From Galactobacter valiniphilus (GTDB lineage: Bacteria > Actinomycetota > Actinomycetes > Actinomycetales > Micrococcaceae), in contig NZ_QQXK01000006.1 in NCBI RefSeq assembly GCF_003575975.1, forward strand, positions 1 to 64,000: 64,000 nt of DNA, given 5' to 3'. The notes beneath the pieces were generated by a model. It searched no databases. It was not told where the DNA came from and was given only the letters and a program-made list of their open reading frames with translations. The position numbers were made by a program, and so were the translations under genes. Shown one piece after another: positions 24,353 through 33,468 of the stretch (position 1 is the first letter of the stretch; every line of letters starts with the position of its first letter).

Positions 24353-25069
24353 ATGGCTCTGACGCCAGATGATGTAGTCAACAAGCGATTCCAGCCAACC
24401 AAGTTTCGCGAGGGCTACGACCAGGACGAGGTTGACGACTTCCTGGATGAGGTTGTCGAAGAACTTCGTCGCCTGAACAAGGAGAACGACGAGCTGCGCG
24501 TGCAGCTGGCGGATTGCCAGGCCGGCAAGCCCGTCCAGGCCGCCGAGCCGGTTCCGGCCCCCGTTGCCGCCGTGCCCGAGGCCGCCGCCGAGGAGCCGAA
24601 GGCCGAGGAGCCCGAGGTCAAGGAAGCCGCGCCCGTCGCGGAGCCCGCCCCGGTCGCCGCCCCCGTCGTCTCCGCTCCCGTCGCTCCGGCCGCCGCTGCC
24701 GCCCCGGCCGCTTCCTCGGCCGAGAACGCCGCCGGCGTCCTCGCGATGGCCCAGAAGCTGCACGACGAGTACGTCACCGCCGGCGCCACCGAGCGCGATC
24801 GCCTGGTGGGCGAGGCCCAGGACAAGGCCGCCGGCCTCGTGTCCGAGGCCGAGGCCGCCGCTCGCAAGACGACCCAGGACGCCGAGGAGACCAAGCGCAA
24901 GACGCTGGCCGAGCTCGAGCGTCAGAAGTCCGGCCTGGAGACCCAGATCGAGAAGCTGCGTGGCTTCGAGCGCGATTACCGCTCGCGTCTGCGCACCTAC
25001 ATCCAGGGCCAGCTGAAGGATCTCGAGTCCGCCGCGATGATCGGCGACGAGTCCTCCTCGGCCAACTGA
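24353..25069 (+). CDS. divIVA: Polar growth and septum-site protein DivIVA/Wag31
   Basis: DivIVA binds negatively curved membrane and recruits the elongation or septation machinery. ATG 24353 follows GAGGTG; the in-frame GTG 24344 is part of that site. The 238-residue protein starts with the membrane-binding motif MALTPDDVVNKRFQPTKF, then GYDQDEVDDFLDEVVEELRRL begins the first coiled coil. Residues about 60-125 are an Ala/Pro/Glu-rich linker. The second coiled coil (about 127-225) includes ERDRLVGEAQDKAAGLVSEA and ends in FERDYRSRLRTYIQGQLKDL. A terminator follows, so it is the last gene of the cluster. Confidence 0.95.
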   Translation: MALTPDDVVNKRFQPTKFREGYDQDEVDDFLDEVVEELRRLNKENDELRVQLADCQAGKPVQAAEPVPAPVAAVPEAAAEEPKAEEPEVKEAAPVAEPAPVAAPVVSAPVAPAAAAAPAASSAENAAGVLAMAQKLHDEYVTAGATERDRLVGEAQDKAAGLVSEAEAAARKTTQDAEETKRKTLAELERQKSGLETQIEKLRGFERDYRSRLRTYIQGQLKDLESAAMIGDESSSAN

Positions 25070-25102
25070 GCCCGTCCCGGCATCCGCCGGGCACCGCTCA
25101 CG

Positions 25103-25141
25103 ACGACGGCGCCATCGCACCAGGTGCGATGGCGCCGTCGT
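25103..25141 (+). terminator. Hairpin terminator after divIVA
   Basis: An almost perfect palindrome: the arms 25103-25119 and 25125-25141 pair over 17 bp around a 5-base CCAGG loop. It marks the end of the dcw-associated cluster. Confidence 0.8.
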
Positions 25142-25227
25142 CTGTGTCTGGTCCAGCCCAGCTCCCGGACCAGGCCCCCACCCGTTCCCTGCCGCCCTCC
25201 CCACGCGCAACAGAAGGACACCCCCGT

Positions 25228-25791
25228 ATGAGCGCCACGCCGCCCCCCTCCACCGCTCACGCTCCGGCGAGCTTTGGCCGGGTCGCCCTGCTCGCCGCGA
25301 TCGTGGCGGTCATCGGCTACGGGCTCGACCAGTTCACGAAGTACCTCGTGGTGACGCGCATGGAACTCCTCGAGCGGATCGAGATCATCCCCGGGGTGCT
25401 GCGCTGGTACTCGATTCGTAACTCGGGCGCCGCCTTCTCCATGGGCGAGGGCTACACCTGGGTGTTCACGATCTTCATGGCCATCGTGGCCGTCGGCGTG
25501 CTGGTCTTCCTCCCGCGCGTGCGGTCCCGCCTCTGGGCGCTGGCCCTCGGCGGCCTCTTCGCCGGCACCATGGGCAATCTGACCGATCGCCTCTTCCAGC
25601 CGCCGGGCAACGGCATGGGCCACGTCGTCGACTTCATCTCCGTCGGCAACTTCGCGATCTTCAACATCGCCGACTCGCTCATCGTCTGCTCCGTCATCTC
25701 CGTGGTGCTGCTGCTGTGGACCGGGGTCCCGGTCACCGGCGGCCCGCGCGTCACCGCTTCCGACGACGAGCGACCGGCTACTGAGGCATGA
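25228..25791 (+). CDS. lspA: Lipoprotein signal peptidase LspA
   Basis: This membrane aspartic peptidase (signal peptidase II) cleaves signal peptides of lipidated prolipoproteins. ATG 25228 with AGAAGGA upstream gives 187 residues. There are four transmembrane helices. The family motifs are DQFTKYLVV, RNSGAAFSM, GNLTDRL with catalytic D120, and FNIADS with D149. The terminal 20 residues are polar and acidic. Its stop overlaps the rluD-like gene by four bases, an arrangement that is conserved in many bacteria. Confidence 0.95.
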   Translation: MSATPPPSTAHAPASFGRVALLAAIVAVIGYGLDQFTKYLVVTRMELLERIEIIPGVLRWYSIRNSGAAFSMGEGYTWVFTIFMAIVAVGVLVFLPRVRSRLWALALGGLFAGTMGNLTDRLFQPPGNGMGHVVDFISVGNFAIFNIADSLIVCSVISVVLLLWTGVPVTGGPRVTASDDERPATEA

Positions 25792-26711
25792 GCGCCCAGG
25801 AGAGCGAGCTCTCGCTCGACCCGGAGCAGATCGACGGCTCCGCCCGGGTCGACGCGATCGTGGCGCAGGCCGCCGAGGTGTCGCGGGCCGTGGCCGCCGC
25901 GTGGATCGCGGAGGGGCGCGTGAGCGTCGACGGCCGCACCGCTGCCAAGTCCGCCCGCCCGCGGGCCGGCGCGAGCGTCGTCGTGCGCGTGCCGGCCCCC
26001 ACGAGCTTCACGGAGGAGCACATGATCGACCTTCCGGTCCTCTACGAGGACGAGCATCTCATCGTCATCGACAAGCCGGTCGGCGTCGCGGCGCACCCCT
26101 CGCCTGGCTGGACGGGCCCCACCGTGTCCGGCCAGCTCGTGGCCCAGGGCGTGTCGATCTCCACCTCCGGCGCCGCCGAGCGTCAGGGCATCGTCCACCG
26201 CCTCGATGTGGGCACCTCCGGCGCCATGGCCGTGGCCAAGTCCGAGCGCGCCTACTCCGGCCTCAAGCAGGCCTTCCACGACCGCACGCCCACGAAGGTC
26301 TACCACGCAGTGGTCCAGGGCCTGCCCGAGCCGCTCAAGGGCACCATCGATGCGCCCATCGGCCGCCACCCGGGGGCCAGCTGGCGCTTTGCCGTGGTGG
26401 AGGACGGCCGCCACGCCGTGACGCACTACGAGGTGCTCGAGGCCTTCGGCCGCGCGAGCCTTGTGGAGGTGCACCTGGAGACGGGCCGCACCCACCAGAT
26501 TCGCGTGCACTTCTCGGCCCTGCACCACGCCCTCGTGGGCGATCAGCAGTACGGCGCCGACCCCAAGGTCGCCGCCGAGCTGGGGCTGACACGCCAGTGG
26601 CTGCACGCCTACCGGCTGGGCTTTGATCACCCGGTGCGCGGCGGGCGCGTGGAGGTCGAGGCGCCGTACCCGAACGATCTGATCTCCTCGCTCGAGCTGT
26701 TGCGCGGCTAG
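25788..26711 (+). CDS. rluD: RluD-family ribosomal large subunit pseudouridine synthase
   Basis: It isomerises uridines in 23S rRNA helix 69 or tRNA. The 307-residue protein has an N-terminal S4-like RNA-binding domain (about residues 15-75, RVDAIVAQAAEVSRAVAAAWI). The catalytic domain follows: YEDEHLIVIDKPVGVAAHPS, the catalytic HRLDVGTSG with D140, KVYHAVVQG, and LETGRTHQIRVHFSALHHALVGDQQYG. The exact target uridines (RluD, RluA or RluC type) cannot be told from sequence alone. It is coupled to lspA by an ATGA overlap. Confidence 0.9.
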   Translation: MSAQESELSLDPEQIDGSARVDAIVAQAAEVSRAVAAAWIAEGRVSVDGRTAAKSARPRAGASVVVRVPAPTSFTEEHMIDLPVLYEDEHLIVIDKPVGVAAHPSPGWTGPTVSGQLVAQGVSISTSGAAERQGIVHRLDVGTSGAMAVAKSERAYSGLKQAFHDRTPTKVYHAVVQGLPEPLKGTIDAPIGRHPGASWRFAVVEDGRHAVTHYEVLEAFGRASLVEVHLETGRTHQIRVHFSALHHALVGDQQYGADPKVAAELGLTRQWLHAYRLGFDHPVRGGRVEVEAPYPNDLISSLELLRG

Positions 26712-26755
26712 CGGAGCCGCCCGCGCCGGGTGGGCGTGGCGTCGGCTCCTCGCAC

Positions 26756-26768
26756 TAGGATGGAGCGG
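26756..26768 (+). promoter_or_regulatory. Leaderless-type promoter of dnaE
   Basis: TAGGAT at 26756-26761 ends six bases before the GTG start at 26768. No ribosome binding site lies between. This spacing is that of actinobacterial leaderless transcripts, in which transcription starts at the first base of the start codon. Confidence 0.6.
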
Positions 26769-29700
26769 TGCCAGGCAGCCTTGATGACGGATTCGTCCAC
26801 CTTCACACCCATACCGAGTACTCCATGCTCGACGGCGCCGCGCGCGTCAGCGATCTCTTCGCCGAGGCCCATCGCCTCGGCATGGATTCCATGGCCATCA
26901 CGGACCACGGATACCTCTTCGGTGCCTTCGACTTCTGGAACAAGGCCAAGGGGGCCGGGATCCGGCCCATCCTCGGCATCGAGGCCTATGTCACCCCGGG
27001 CACGGCGCGCGGCGACAAGACCCGCGTGCGCTGGGGCGAGGAGCACCAGCGCAGCGACGACGTCTCCGGTGGCGGCGCCTACACCCACATGACGATGTGG
27101 GCCTCGAACAACGAGGGCTGGCAGAACCTGACCCGCGCGGCCTCCGTTGCCTCGCTCGACTCGGTGTTCGGCAAGTGGCCGCGCTTCGACCGCGAGCTCA
27201 TCTCCCAGAACTCCAAGGGCCTCATCGCCACGACCGGCTGCCCCTCGGGCGAGGTGCAGACGCGCCTGCGCCTGGGTCAGTACGACGAGGCGGTGCGAGC
27301 GGCGGCCGAGTACCAGGACATCTTCGGCAAGGAGAACTACTTCTGCGAGCTGATGGACCACGGTCTCGACATCGAGAACCGGGTCCGCCAGGACCTGCTG
27401 CGTCTCTCGAAGCAGCTCAAGATCCCGCTCGTGGCGACCAACGATCTGCACTACACCCACGAGCACGACGCCAAGGCCCACGAGGCGCTGCTCGCCATCC
27501 AGTCCGGCTCCACGCTGCTGGAGCCCAGCTACGACCAGGGCGGCAGCCGCTTCGCCTTCTCCGGCACCGGCTACTACCTGAAGTCCCCGCGCGAGATGCG
27601 CGAGCTCTTCCGCGATCTGCCCGAGGCGTGCGATAACACACTGCTCATCGCCGAGCGCTGCGAGGTGGACTTCGATCAGACCATCGGCAAGTACATGCCC
27701 AAGTTCCCCACGCCCGAGGGCGAGGACGAGACCTCCTGGATCATCAAGGAGGTCGACAAGGGGCTGCACTACCGCTACCCGGACGGCGTCCCGGAGGCTT
27801 CGCGCAAGCAGGCAGACTACGAGCTCGACATCATCATCAAGATGGGCTTCCCCGGCTACTTCCTCGTCGTGGCCGACTTCATCAACTGGTCCAAGGACCA
27901 CGGCGTGCGCGTGGGCCCCGGCCGCGGTTCTGGCGCAGGTTCCATGGTGGCCTACGCCATGCGCATCACCGACCTCGATCCGCTCGAGCACGGCCTGATC
28001 TTCGAGCGCTTCCTCAACCCAGAGCGCATCTCCATGCCCGACTTCGACGTCGACTTCGATGATCGTCGCCGCGCCGAGACCATCCACTACGTGACCGAGA
28101 AGTACGGGGCCGACAAGGTCTCGATGATCGTCACGTACGGCTCCATCAAGACCAAGCAGGCGCTCAAGGACTCCTCGCGCGTGCTCGGCTTCCCCTTCTC
28201 CATGGGCGAACAGCTGACCAAGGCCCTGCCTCCGGCCATCATGGCCAAGGACATCGCGCTGGCCGACATCGAGAATCCGGAGGCCAAGCGCTACGGCGAG
28301 GCCGGCGACTTCCGCGAACTGCTCGGCACCGATCCCGACGCCCGCAAGGTCTTCGACACGGCGCTGGGCCTCGAGGGCCTCAAGCGCCAGTGGGGCGTGC
28401 ACGCGGCGGGCGTGATCATGTCCTCGGACCCGATCATCGACGTCGTGCCGATCATGCGCCGCATCCAGGACGGCCAGGTCATCACGCAGTGGGACTACCC
28501 CATCTGCGAGTCCCTCGGCCTGATCAAGATGGACTTCCTGGGCCTGCGCAACCTGACGATCATTTCCGACGCCCTCGAGAACATCAAGAAGAACACGGGC
28601 GACGAGATCGACCTCGAGCGCCTGGCCGTCGACGACGCCGAGGCGTACAAGCTGCTCGCGCGCGGCGACACCCTGGGCGTGTTCCAGCTCGACGGCGGGC
28701 CCATGCGCTCGCTGCTGCGCCTCATGCGCCCGGATAACTTCGAAGACATCTCGGCCGTCATCGCGCTGTATCGCCCGGGTCCCATGGGCGCGGACTCGCA
28801 CACCAACTACGCCCTGCGCAAGAACGATCTGCAGGAGAAGACGCCGATCCACCCCGAGCTGGCCGAGCCGCTCGCGGACATCCTCGACACGACCTTCGGC
28901 CTGATCGTGTATCAGGAGCAGGTCATGGCCATCGCGCAGAAGGTGGCCGGCTACTCGCTCGGCCAGGCCGACCTGCTGCGCCGCGCCATGGGCAAGAAGA
29001 AGAAGTCGGAGCTGGACAAGCAGTACGCCGGCTTCCACCAGGGCATGATCGATCGCGGCTTCTCCGAGGCCGCCATCAAGGCGCTTTGGGACATCCTGCT
29101 CCCGTTCTCCGACTACGCGTTCAACAAGGCCCACTCGGCCGCGTACGGACTGGTCTCCTACTGGACCGCCTACTTCAAGGCGCACTACCCGGCCGAGTAC
29201 ATGGCGGCCCTGCTGACCTCGGTGGGCGACGACAAGGACAAGTCGGCGCTGTACCTGAACGAGTGTCGCCACATGGGCATCGAGGTGCTGGCCCCCGACG
29301 TCAACGAGTCCGACCTGACCTTCACCCCGGTCGGCCGCGACATCCGCTTCGGCATGGGCGCCATCCGCAACGTCGGCGCCAACGTCGTGGACGCCCTCGT
29401 GGGCGCCCGCAACGAGAAGGGCCGCTTCGAGTCCTTCTCCGACTTCCTCGACAAGGTCCCGGCCGTGGTGTGCAACAAGCGCACCATCGAGTCGCTCATC
29501 AAGGCCGGCGCCTTCGACTCCCTCGGCGCCACGCGCCGTTCGCTCCTGCGCATCCACGAGGAGGCGGTGGACGCCGCCGTCGGCCTCAAGCGCAACGAGG
29601 CGGCGAACCAGTTCGACCTCTTCTCCGCCGCCGGGGACGACTCGCTCTCGAGCGCCCTCGAGGTCGAGGTGCCGGATCTGCCGGAGTGGGACAAGAAGGA

Positions 29701-30334
29701 CAAGCTGGGCTTCGAGCGCGAGATGCTCGGCCTCTACGTCTCCGATCACCCGCTCAAGGGTCTCGATGATCTCCTGGCTTCGCAGGCGGACATGCCGGTG
29801 AACCGCGTCATCGCCGAGGACGGTCCGCAGGACGGCCACTCGGTCACGATCGCCGGCATGATCTCCGGCCTGCAGCGCCGCGTGGCCAAGTCCTCCGGCA
29901 ACCCGTACGCCAAGTGCGAGATCGAGGACCTCTCCGGTTCCATGGAGGTCATGTTCTTCGGGCAGGCCTACCAGCCCATCGCCACGGTGCTCGCCGAGGA
30001 CCTGATTGTGGTCGTCAAGGGGCGCGTGCAGCGCCGCGACGACGGTTCCATCTCGCTGTCGGCGCAGGAGCTGCGCATCCCGGACATCGTGGAGGACGGC
30101 ACCTCGGGGCCCGTGACGCTGAGCCTGCCGACGCACAAGGCGACCGAGGACGTCATCCGCAAGCTCGGCGACGTGCTGCGCGCCCATCACGGTCAGTCCG
30201 AGGTGCGTGTGAAGCTGCTCGGCACGCACTCCACGGAGGTCATGCGCCTGGGCGGGGCGTTCCGCGTGAACCCCAACCCGGCCCTGTTCGGCGACCTCAA
30301 GGTGCTGCTCGGCCCCAGCTGCCTCGACAACTGA
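26768..30334 (+). CDS. dnaE: DNA polymerase III subunit alpha DnaE1
   Basis: This is the replicative polymerase subunit. The 1188-residue protein has, in order: an N-terminal PHP domain opening with HLHTHTEYSMLDG (in actinobacteria it is the proofreading exonuclease); the palm with GRGSGAGSMVAYAMRI and catalytic D425 and D427 in MPDFDVDFDD; fingers with VHAAGVIMSSDPI; a beta-binding/HhH region with RNVGANVVDALVGARNEKG; and a C-terminal OB fold (about 1000-1090, VTIAGMISGLQRR) and tau-binding tail. Start GTG 26768 has no ribosome binding site but fits a leaderless message. A hairpin follows the stop. Confidence 0.97.
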   Translation: MPGSLDDGFVHLHTHTEYSMLDGAARVSDLFAEAHRLGMDSMAITDHGYLFGAFDFWNKAKGAGIRPILGIEAYVTPGTARGDKTRVRWGEEHQRSDDVSGGGAYTHMTMWASNNEGWQNLTRAASVASLDSVFGKWPRFDRELISQNSKGLIATTGCPSGEVQTRLRLGQYDEAVRAAAEYQDIFGKENYFCELMDHGLDIENRVRQDLLRLSKQLKIPLVATNDLHYTHEHDAKAHEALLAIQSGSTLLEPSYDQGGSRFAFSGTGYYLKSPREMRELFRDLPEACDNTLLIAERCEVDFDQTIGKYMPKFPTPEGEDETSWIIKEVDKGLHYRYPDGVPEASRKQADYELDIIIKMGFPGYFLVVADFINWSKDHGVRVGPGRGSGAGSMVAYAMRITDLDPLEHGLIFERFLNPERISMPDFDVDFDDRRRAETIHYVTEKYGADKVSMIVTYGSIKTKQALKDSSRVLGFPFSMGEQLTKALPPAIMAKDIALADIENPEAKRYGEAGDFRELLGTDPDARKVFDTALGLEGLKRQWGVHAAGVIMSSDPIIDVVPIMRRIQDGQVITQWDYPICESLGLIKMDFLGLRNLTIISDALENIKKNTGDEIDLERLAVDDAEAYKLLARGDTLGVFQLDGGPMRSLLRLMRPDNFEDISAVIALYRPGPMGADSHTNYALRKNDLQEKTPIHPELAEPLADILDTTFGLIVYQEQVMAIAQKVAGYSLGQADLLRRAMGKKKKSELDKQYAGFHQGMIDRGFSEAAIKALWDILLPFSDYAFNKAHSAAYGLVSYWTAYFKAHYPAEYMAALLTSVGDDKDKSALYLNECRHMGIEVLAPDVNESDLTFTPVGRDIRFGMGAIRNVGANVVDALVGARNEKGRFESFSDFLDKVPAVVCNKRTIESLIKAGAFDSLGATRRSLLRIHEEAVDAAVGLKRNEAANQFDLFSAAGDDSLSSALEVEVPDLPEWDKKDKLGFEREMLGLYVSDHPLKGLDDLLASQADMPVNRVIAEDGPQDGHSVTIAGMISGLQRRVAKSSGNPYAKCEIEDLSGSMEVMFFGQAYQPIATVLAEDLIVVVKGRVQRRDDGSISLSAQELRIPDIVEDGTSGPVTLSLPTHKATEDVIRKLGDVLRAHHGQSEVRVKLLGTHSTEVMRLGGAFRVNPNPALFGDLKVLLGPSCLDN

Positions 30335-30359
30335 GGCCGCCGCGCGCCGGGGTGCCACC

Positions 30360-30405
30360 GCACGCCCCGCTCCCGCCCGTCACACGGGCCGGGAACGGGG
30401 CGTGC
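30360..30405 (+). terminator. Hairpin terminator after dnaE
   Basis: GCACGCCCCG (30360-30369) pairs with 30396-30405. An inner stem continues around a CCCG/CGGG core. The structure ends eight bases before the hisD -10 hexamer, so terminator and promoter are tightly packed. Confidence 0.7.
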
Positions 30406-30412
30406 GCGCGCC

Positions 30413-30425
30413 TAAACTGGGGGAG
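30413..30425 (+). promoter_or_regulatory. Leaderless-type promoter of hisD
   Basis: TAAACT at 30413-30418 ends six bases before the hisD GTG (30425), the same arrangement as at dnaE. No convincing -35 box is visible; the preceding sequence is the dnaE terminator hairpin. Confidence 0.6.
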
Positions 30426-31777
30426 TGAGTGAGCAAGCCCCGAGCATCCTGTCCGTCACCGACTTCTCCGCGAGCCAGCCGAGCGATCGCGAGTTGCGCG
30501 ACGCCCTGCCGCGCCTGCATCAGGGCGATGGCGCCGGCCCGCGCGAGGCGGTCGAGGCCATCCTCGCCGAGGTGAAGCAGCGCGGCGCCGCCGCGGTCCA
30601 GGAGTTCTCCGAGCGCTTCGATGGTTCCCGCCCGCCGCTGTTGCGCGTGCCGCAGGAGGCCATGACCGAGGCCCTGGCCACGCTGGAGCCCAGCATCCGC
30701 GAGGCCCTCGAGGCCTCGATCGCCCGCGCGCGTGCCTTTGCTGCCGCCCACCGCCCGCAGGACGTGACGAGCGAGTTCGGCCCGGACGCCTCCGTCACGA
30801 TGCGCTGGGTGCCCGTGAGCCGCGTTGGCCTCTACGTGCCGGGCGGCCTCGCCGTGTACCCCTCCTCCGTGGTGATGAACGTGGTCCCGGCCCAGGAGGC
30901 CGGCGTGAGCTCCGTTGCCCTCGCCTCGCCGCCGGCCCGCGACGGCTCCGGCCTGCCGCACCCCACGATCCTCGCCGCCGCCGAACTGCTGGGCGTCACC
31001 GAGGTCTACGCCATGGGCGGCGCGCAGGCCATCGCTGCCTTCGCCTACGGCCTCGAGGCCGACGCCGAGGCCGGCCTGCCGCAGGCCCTCGAGCCGGTGC
31101 AGCTCGTCACGGGCCCGGGCAACAAGTTTGTCGCCACGGCCAAGGGCCTGCTCAAGGGCATCGTGGGCATCGACGCGGAGGCCGGGCCCACCGAGATCGC
31201 CATCATCGCCGACGCCGGCGCGAACCCCGAGTTCGTCGCCGCCGACCTCATCTCCCAGGCCGAGCACGACCCGGACGCCGCGGCCTTCCTCATCACGGAT
31301 TCGGCCGAGCTGGTCGATGCCGTGCGCGGCCCGCTGGAGCGCCAGGTCGCCGCGACCAAGCACAGCGAGCGCGTGCGCACAGCCCTCACCGGAGAGCAGT
31401 CCGGCATCCTGCTCGTCGCCGATCTGGACACCGCGATCCGCGCCGCCAATCTCTACGCGGCCGAGCACCTGGAGATCCACACCGCCGACCCGGACGCCGT
31501 CGCTGCGAGGATCGTCAACGCCGGCGCCGTGTTCGTGGGGGAGTACTCGCCCGTCTCGCTGGGCGACTACTCCGCCGGGTCCAACCACGTGCTGCCCACG
31601 CTCGGGACCGGCACGCACGCCTCCGGCCTGAACACCACGACCTTCCTGAAGGCCGTGCAGGAGATCCGTTACGGGCGCGAGGGCCTCGCGGGGGTGGCCA
31701 AGCACGTGCGCGTGCTCTCGGACGCCGAGGACCTCCCGGCCCACGGAGACGCCGTGGACGTGCGTCGCACCGTGTAA
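30425..31777 (+). CDS. hisD: Histidinol dehydrogenase HisD
   Basis: It catalyses the last two NAD-dependent oxidations of histidine synthesis, L-histidinol to L-histidine, with zinc. The 450-residue protein has the conserved [23 protein letters not shown] segment, [15 protein letters not shown], and [15 protein letters not shown]. The zinc-site and catalytic region is [18 protein letters not shown] (Gln, His). The C-terminal [20 protein letters not shown] contains further ligands. No other his gene follows, so the pathway is split or continues elsewhere, with nrdR next downstream. A hairpin at 31785-31815 ends the transcript. Confidence 0.96.
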   Translation: MSEQAPSILSVTDFSASQPSDRELRDALPRLHQGDGAGPREAVEAILAEVKQRGAAAVQEFSERFDGSRPPLLRVPQEAMTEALATLEPSIREALEASIARARAFAAAHRPQDVTSEFGPDASVTMRWVPVSRVGLYVPGGLAVYPSSVVMNVVPAQEAGVSSVALASPPARDGSGLPHPTILAAAELLGVTEVYAMGGAQAIAAFAYGLEADAEAGLPQALEPVQLVTGPGNKFVATAKGLLKGIVGIDAEAGPTEIAIIADAGANPEFVAADLISQAEHDPDAAAFLITDSAELVDAVRGPLERQVAATKHSERVRTALTGEQSGILLVADLDTAIRAANLYAAEHLEIHTADPDAVAARIVNAGAVFVGEYSPVSLGDYSAGSNHVLPTLGTGTHASGLNTTTFLKAVQEIRYGREGLAGVAKHVRVLSDAEDLPAHGDAVDVRRTV

Positions 31778-31784
31778 ATTTGGG

Positions 31785-31815
31785 GGCGGACCCGCCGCGC
31801 GAGCGGGGGTCCGCC
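31785..31815 (+). terminator. Hairpin terminator after hisD
   Basis: GGCGGACCC (31785-31793) pairs with GGGTCCGCC (31807-31815) around a GC-rich loop, just downstream of the hisD stop. Confidence 0.6.
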
Positions 31816-31875
31816 GCGTCGTCCGGCTCAGGGCGACGGCCCAGAAGACCCGAGAGTGCAAAGGAGCGCGAGAGC

Positions 31876-32361
31876 GTGTTCTGCCCGTACTGCCGCAATC
31901 CCGACTCCCGCGTGGTGGATTCCCGTGTGAGCGATGACGGCCTGGCGATTCGCCGCCGGCGCCAGTGCAGCGCGTGCTCCCGCCGCTTCACGACCCTGGA
32001 GACCGCGAGCCTCTCCGTGCTCAAGCGCTCCGGCGTGGCCGAGCCGTTCTCCCGCGCCAAGATCATCAACGGCGTGCGCAAGGCCTGCCAGGGCCGGCCC
32101 GTCTCCGACGACGATCTGGCGATGCTGGCCCAGGAGGTCGAGGAGACGATCCGCGGCGACGGCGCGGCCGAGGTCGACGCGCACCGCGTTGGCCTGGCGA
32201 TCCTCGCCCCCTTGCGCCGCCTGGACCAGGTGGCCTACCTTCGCTTTGCGAGCGTCTACCAGGACTTCGAGACCCTCGAGGACTTCGAGCGGGCCATCGA
32301 GACCCTGCGCGAGGATCACGAGGACGCGGCCCCGCGTCAGCGCCCGCTCACGGCGCGCTGA
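31876..32361 (+). CDS. nrdR: Transcriptional repressor NrdR
   Basis: NrdR represses ribonucleotide reductase genes in response to ATP/dATP. GTG 31876 follows AAGGAG (31861-31866) and gives 161 residues. The zinc ribbon is formed by CPYC (residues 3-6) and CSAC (31-34), with the RRRRQC basic strand for DNA binding. The ATP-cone domain covers about residues 46-136 ([25 protein letters not shown]). The frame is open far upstream but the zinc ribbon must start at MFCPYC. No reductase gene is present in this window, so the targets are elsewhere. Confidence 0.96.
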   Translation: MFCPYCRNPDSRVVDSRVSDDGLAIRRRRQCSACSRRFTTLETASLSVLKRSGVAEPFSRAKIINGVRKACQGRPVSDDDLAMLAQEVEETIRGDGAAEVDAHRVGLAILAPLRRLDQVAYLRFASVYQDFETLEDFERAIETLREDHEDAAPRQRPLTAR

Positions 32362-32373
32362 GTGCACTGGGCG

Positions 32374-32413
32374 CGCCGGGCGTACAGGGAGCCAGCGGCT
32401 CCCACGCCCGGCG
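32374..32413 (+). terminator. Two-part hairpin terminator after nrdR
   Basis: The outer arms 32374-32383 and 32404-32413 (CGCCGGGCGT and its complement) and inner arms 32387-32393 and 32397-32403 pair perfectly, giving a 17-bp stem with a short internal loop. The 237-bp convergent gap between nrdR and ppgK also has a smaller hairpin at 32468-32489. Confidence 0.75.
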
Positions 32414-32510
32414 GACGTCACCGACGCTCGCCCGCTGACGGCACCACCCGCCGTCGGGCATGAAGAAGGGCCGGCCACTGGCCGGCCCACACAGCAGGAC
32501 CCCACCGCCT

Positions 32511-32556
32511 CCGGCGGCGGCCCGGGAGGGGAAGCCCGGACCGCCGCCGGTTTTTT
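32511..32556 (+). terminator. Classical intrinsic terminator with T-run
   Basis: The arms 32511-32526 and 32535-32550 pair over 16 positions with one mismatch. They are followed directly by six T residues (32551-32556), the only clear textbook rho-independent terminator in this part of the window. It is oriented for plus-strand transcription from nrdR. Confidence 0.85.
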
Positions 32557-32598
32557 CTGCCCGACGGCGGTCGACCGGCTCCCAGCGGAACCCGAGGG

Positions 32599-33429
32599 CT
32601 ACGCCTCGGCCGGCTCCTCGGCGGCGTCGTGCTTGGCCGCCTTGGCAGCCGCCTTCTCCTGCACGCCGGCCTGGAGCGCCGCGCCCACGATGCCCGCGTT
32701 GTTCTTGAGCTTGGCCGGGATGATCGGCGTCTTGAGCTTCAGCTGCGGCAGGAAGTCCTCGCTGCGCTTGGAGATGCCACCGCCCACGATGAACAGGCGC
32801 GGGGAGAAGAGGAACTCCACGTGGGAGAAGTACTGCTGCAGGCGCTGCGCGTACTGATCCCAGTCCAGCTCGAGGCGCTCGCGGGCCGAAGCGGAGGCCT
32901 GCGACTCGGCGTCCGTGCCGTTCATCTCGAGGTGGCCCAGCTCCGTGTTGGGAACCAGGCGGCCGTCGTTGACCATGGCCGAGCCGATGCCGGTGCCGAG
33001 GGTGATGGTCAGGACCACGCCGGGGGTGTCCTTGCCCGCGCCGAAGCGCGCCTCGGCGAGGCCGGCCGCGTCGGCGTCGTTCATGAGGTGAACGGGGCGG
33101 CCGAGGACGCGGGTGAAGAGCGCGTCGGCGTTGGTGCCGATCCAGCTCTTGTCCACGTTGGCGGCGGAGAGCGTGACGCCGTCCACGACGATGGACGGGA
33201 AGGTCACGCCGACCGGGGAGTCGAGGGCCGGGGCGTCCTCGCGGGAGTCGAGCTCGGCGACCACCTCGGCCACGACCGCGGCGACGGCCTCGGGGGTGGC
33301 GGGCTGCGGCGTGGGGATGCGGAAGCGCTCACCCACGAGCTTGCCCTTCTTCAAGTCGACGATGCCGCCCTTGATACCGGTGCCACCGATGTCGATGCCG
33401 ATGCCAAAACGGTGTGCCTGCTGCGCCAT
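32599..33429 (-). CDS. ppgK: Polyphosphate glucokinase (ROK family)
   Basis: It phosphorylates glucose to glucose-6-phosphate using polyphosphate, and usually ATP as well; it is typical of actinobacteria. The 276-residue protein starts MAQQAHRFGIGIDIGGTGIKGGIVD, which carries the phosphate-1 loop DIGGTGIKG. SPVGVTFPSIVVDG and the catalytic Asp of MNDADAAGLAEARFGAGK follow, then TLGTGIGSAM, ELGHLEMNG, and the adenosine motif LFIVGGGISK. The sequence fits the strictly glucose-specific PPGK branch. The C-terminal tail is Ala/Lys/Glu-rich. It lies just downstream of map on the same strand. Confidence 0.95.
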   Translation of the reverse strand: MAQQAHRFGIGIDIGGTGIKGGIVDLKKGKLVGERFRIPTPQPATPEAVAAVVAEVVAELDSREDAPALDSPVGVTFPSIVVDGVTLSAANVDKSWIGTNADALFTRVLGRPVHLMNDADAAGLAEARFGAGKDTPGVVLTITLGTGIGSAMVNDGRLVPNTELGHLEMNGTDAESQASASARERLELDWDQYAQRLQQYFSHVEFLFSPRLFIVGGGISKRSEDFLPQLKLKTPIIPAKLKNNAGIVGAALQAGVQEKAAAKAAKHDAAEEPAEA

Positions 33430-33468
33430 GGGGGTGTGCTGTCCTTTCGGGAACGGGATCCGACCGCG

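Noticed and set aside
26708-30358. A 1216-codon open frame on the minus strand opposite dnaE
   Set aside because: It mirrors dnaE codon positions and gives a His/Val/Leu/Gly-rich sequence without any motif. Long antisense frames are expected in DNA of this GC content.
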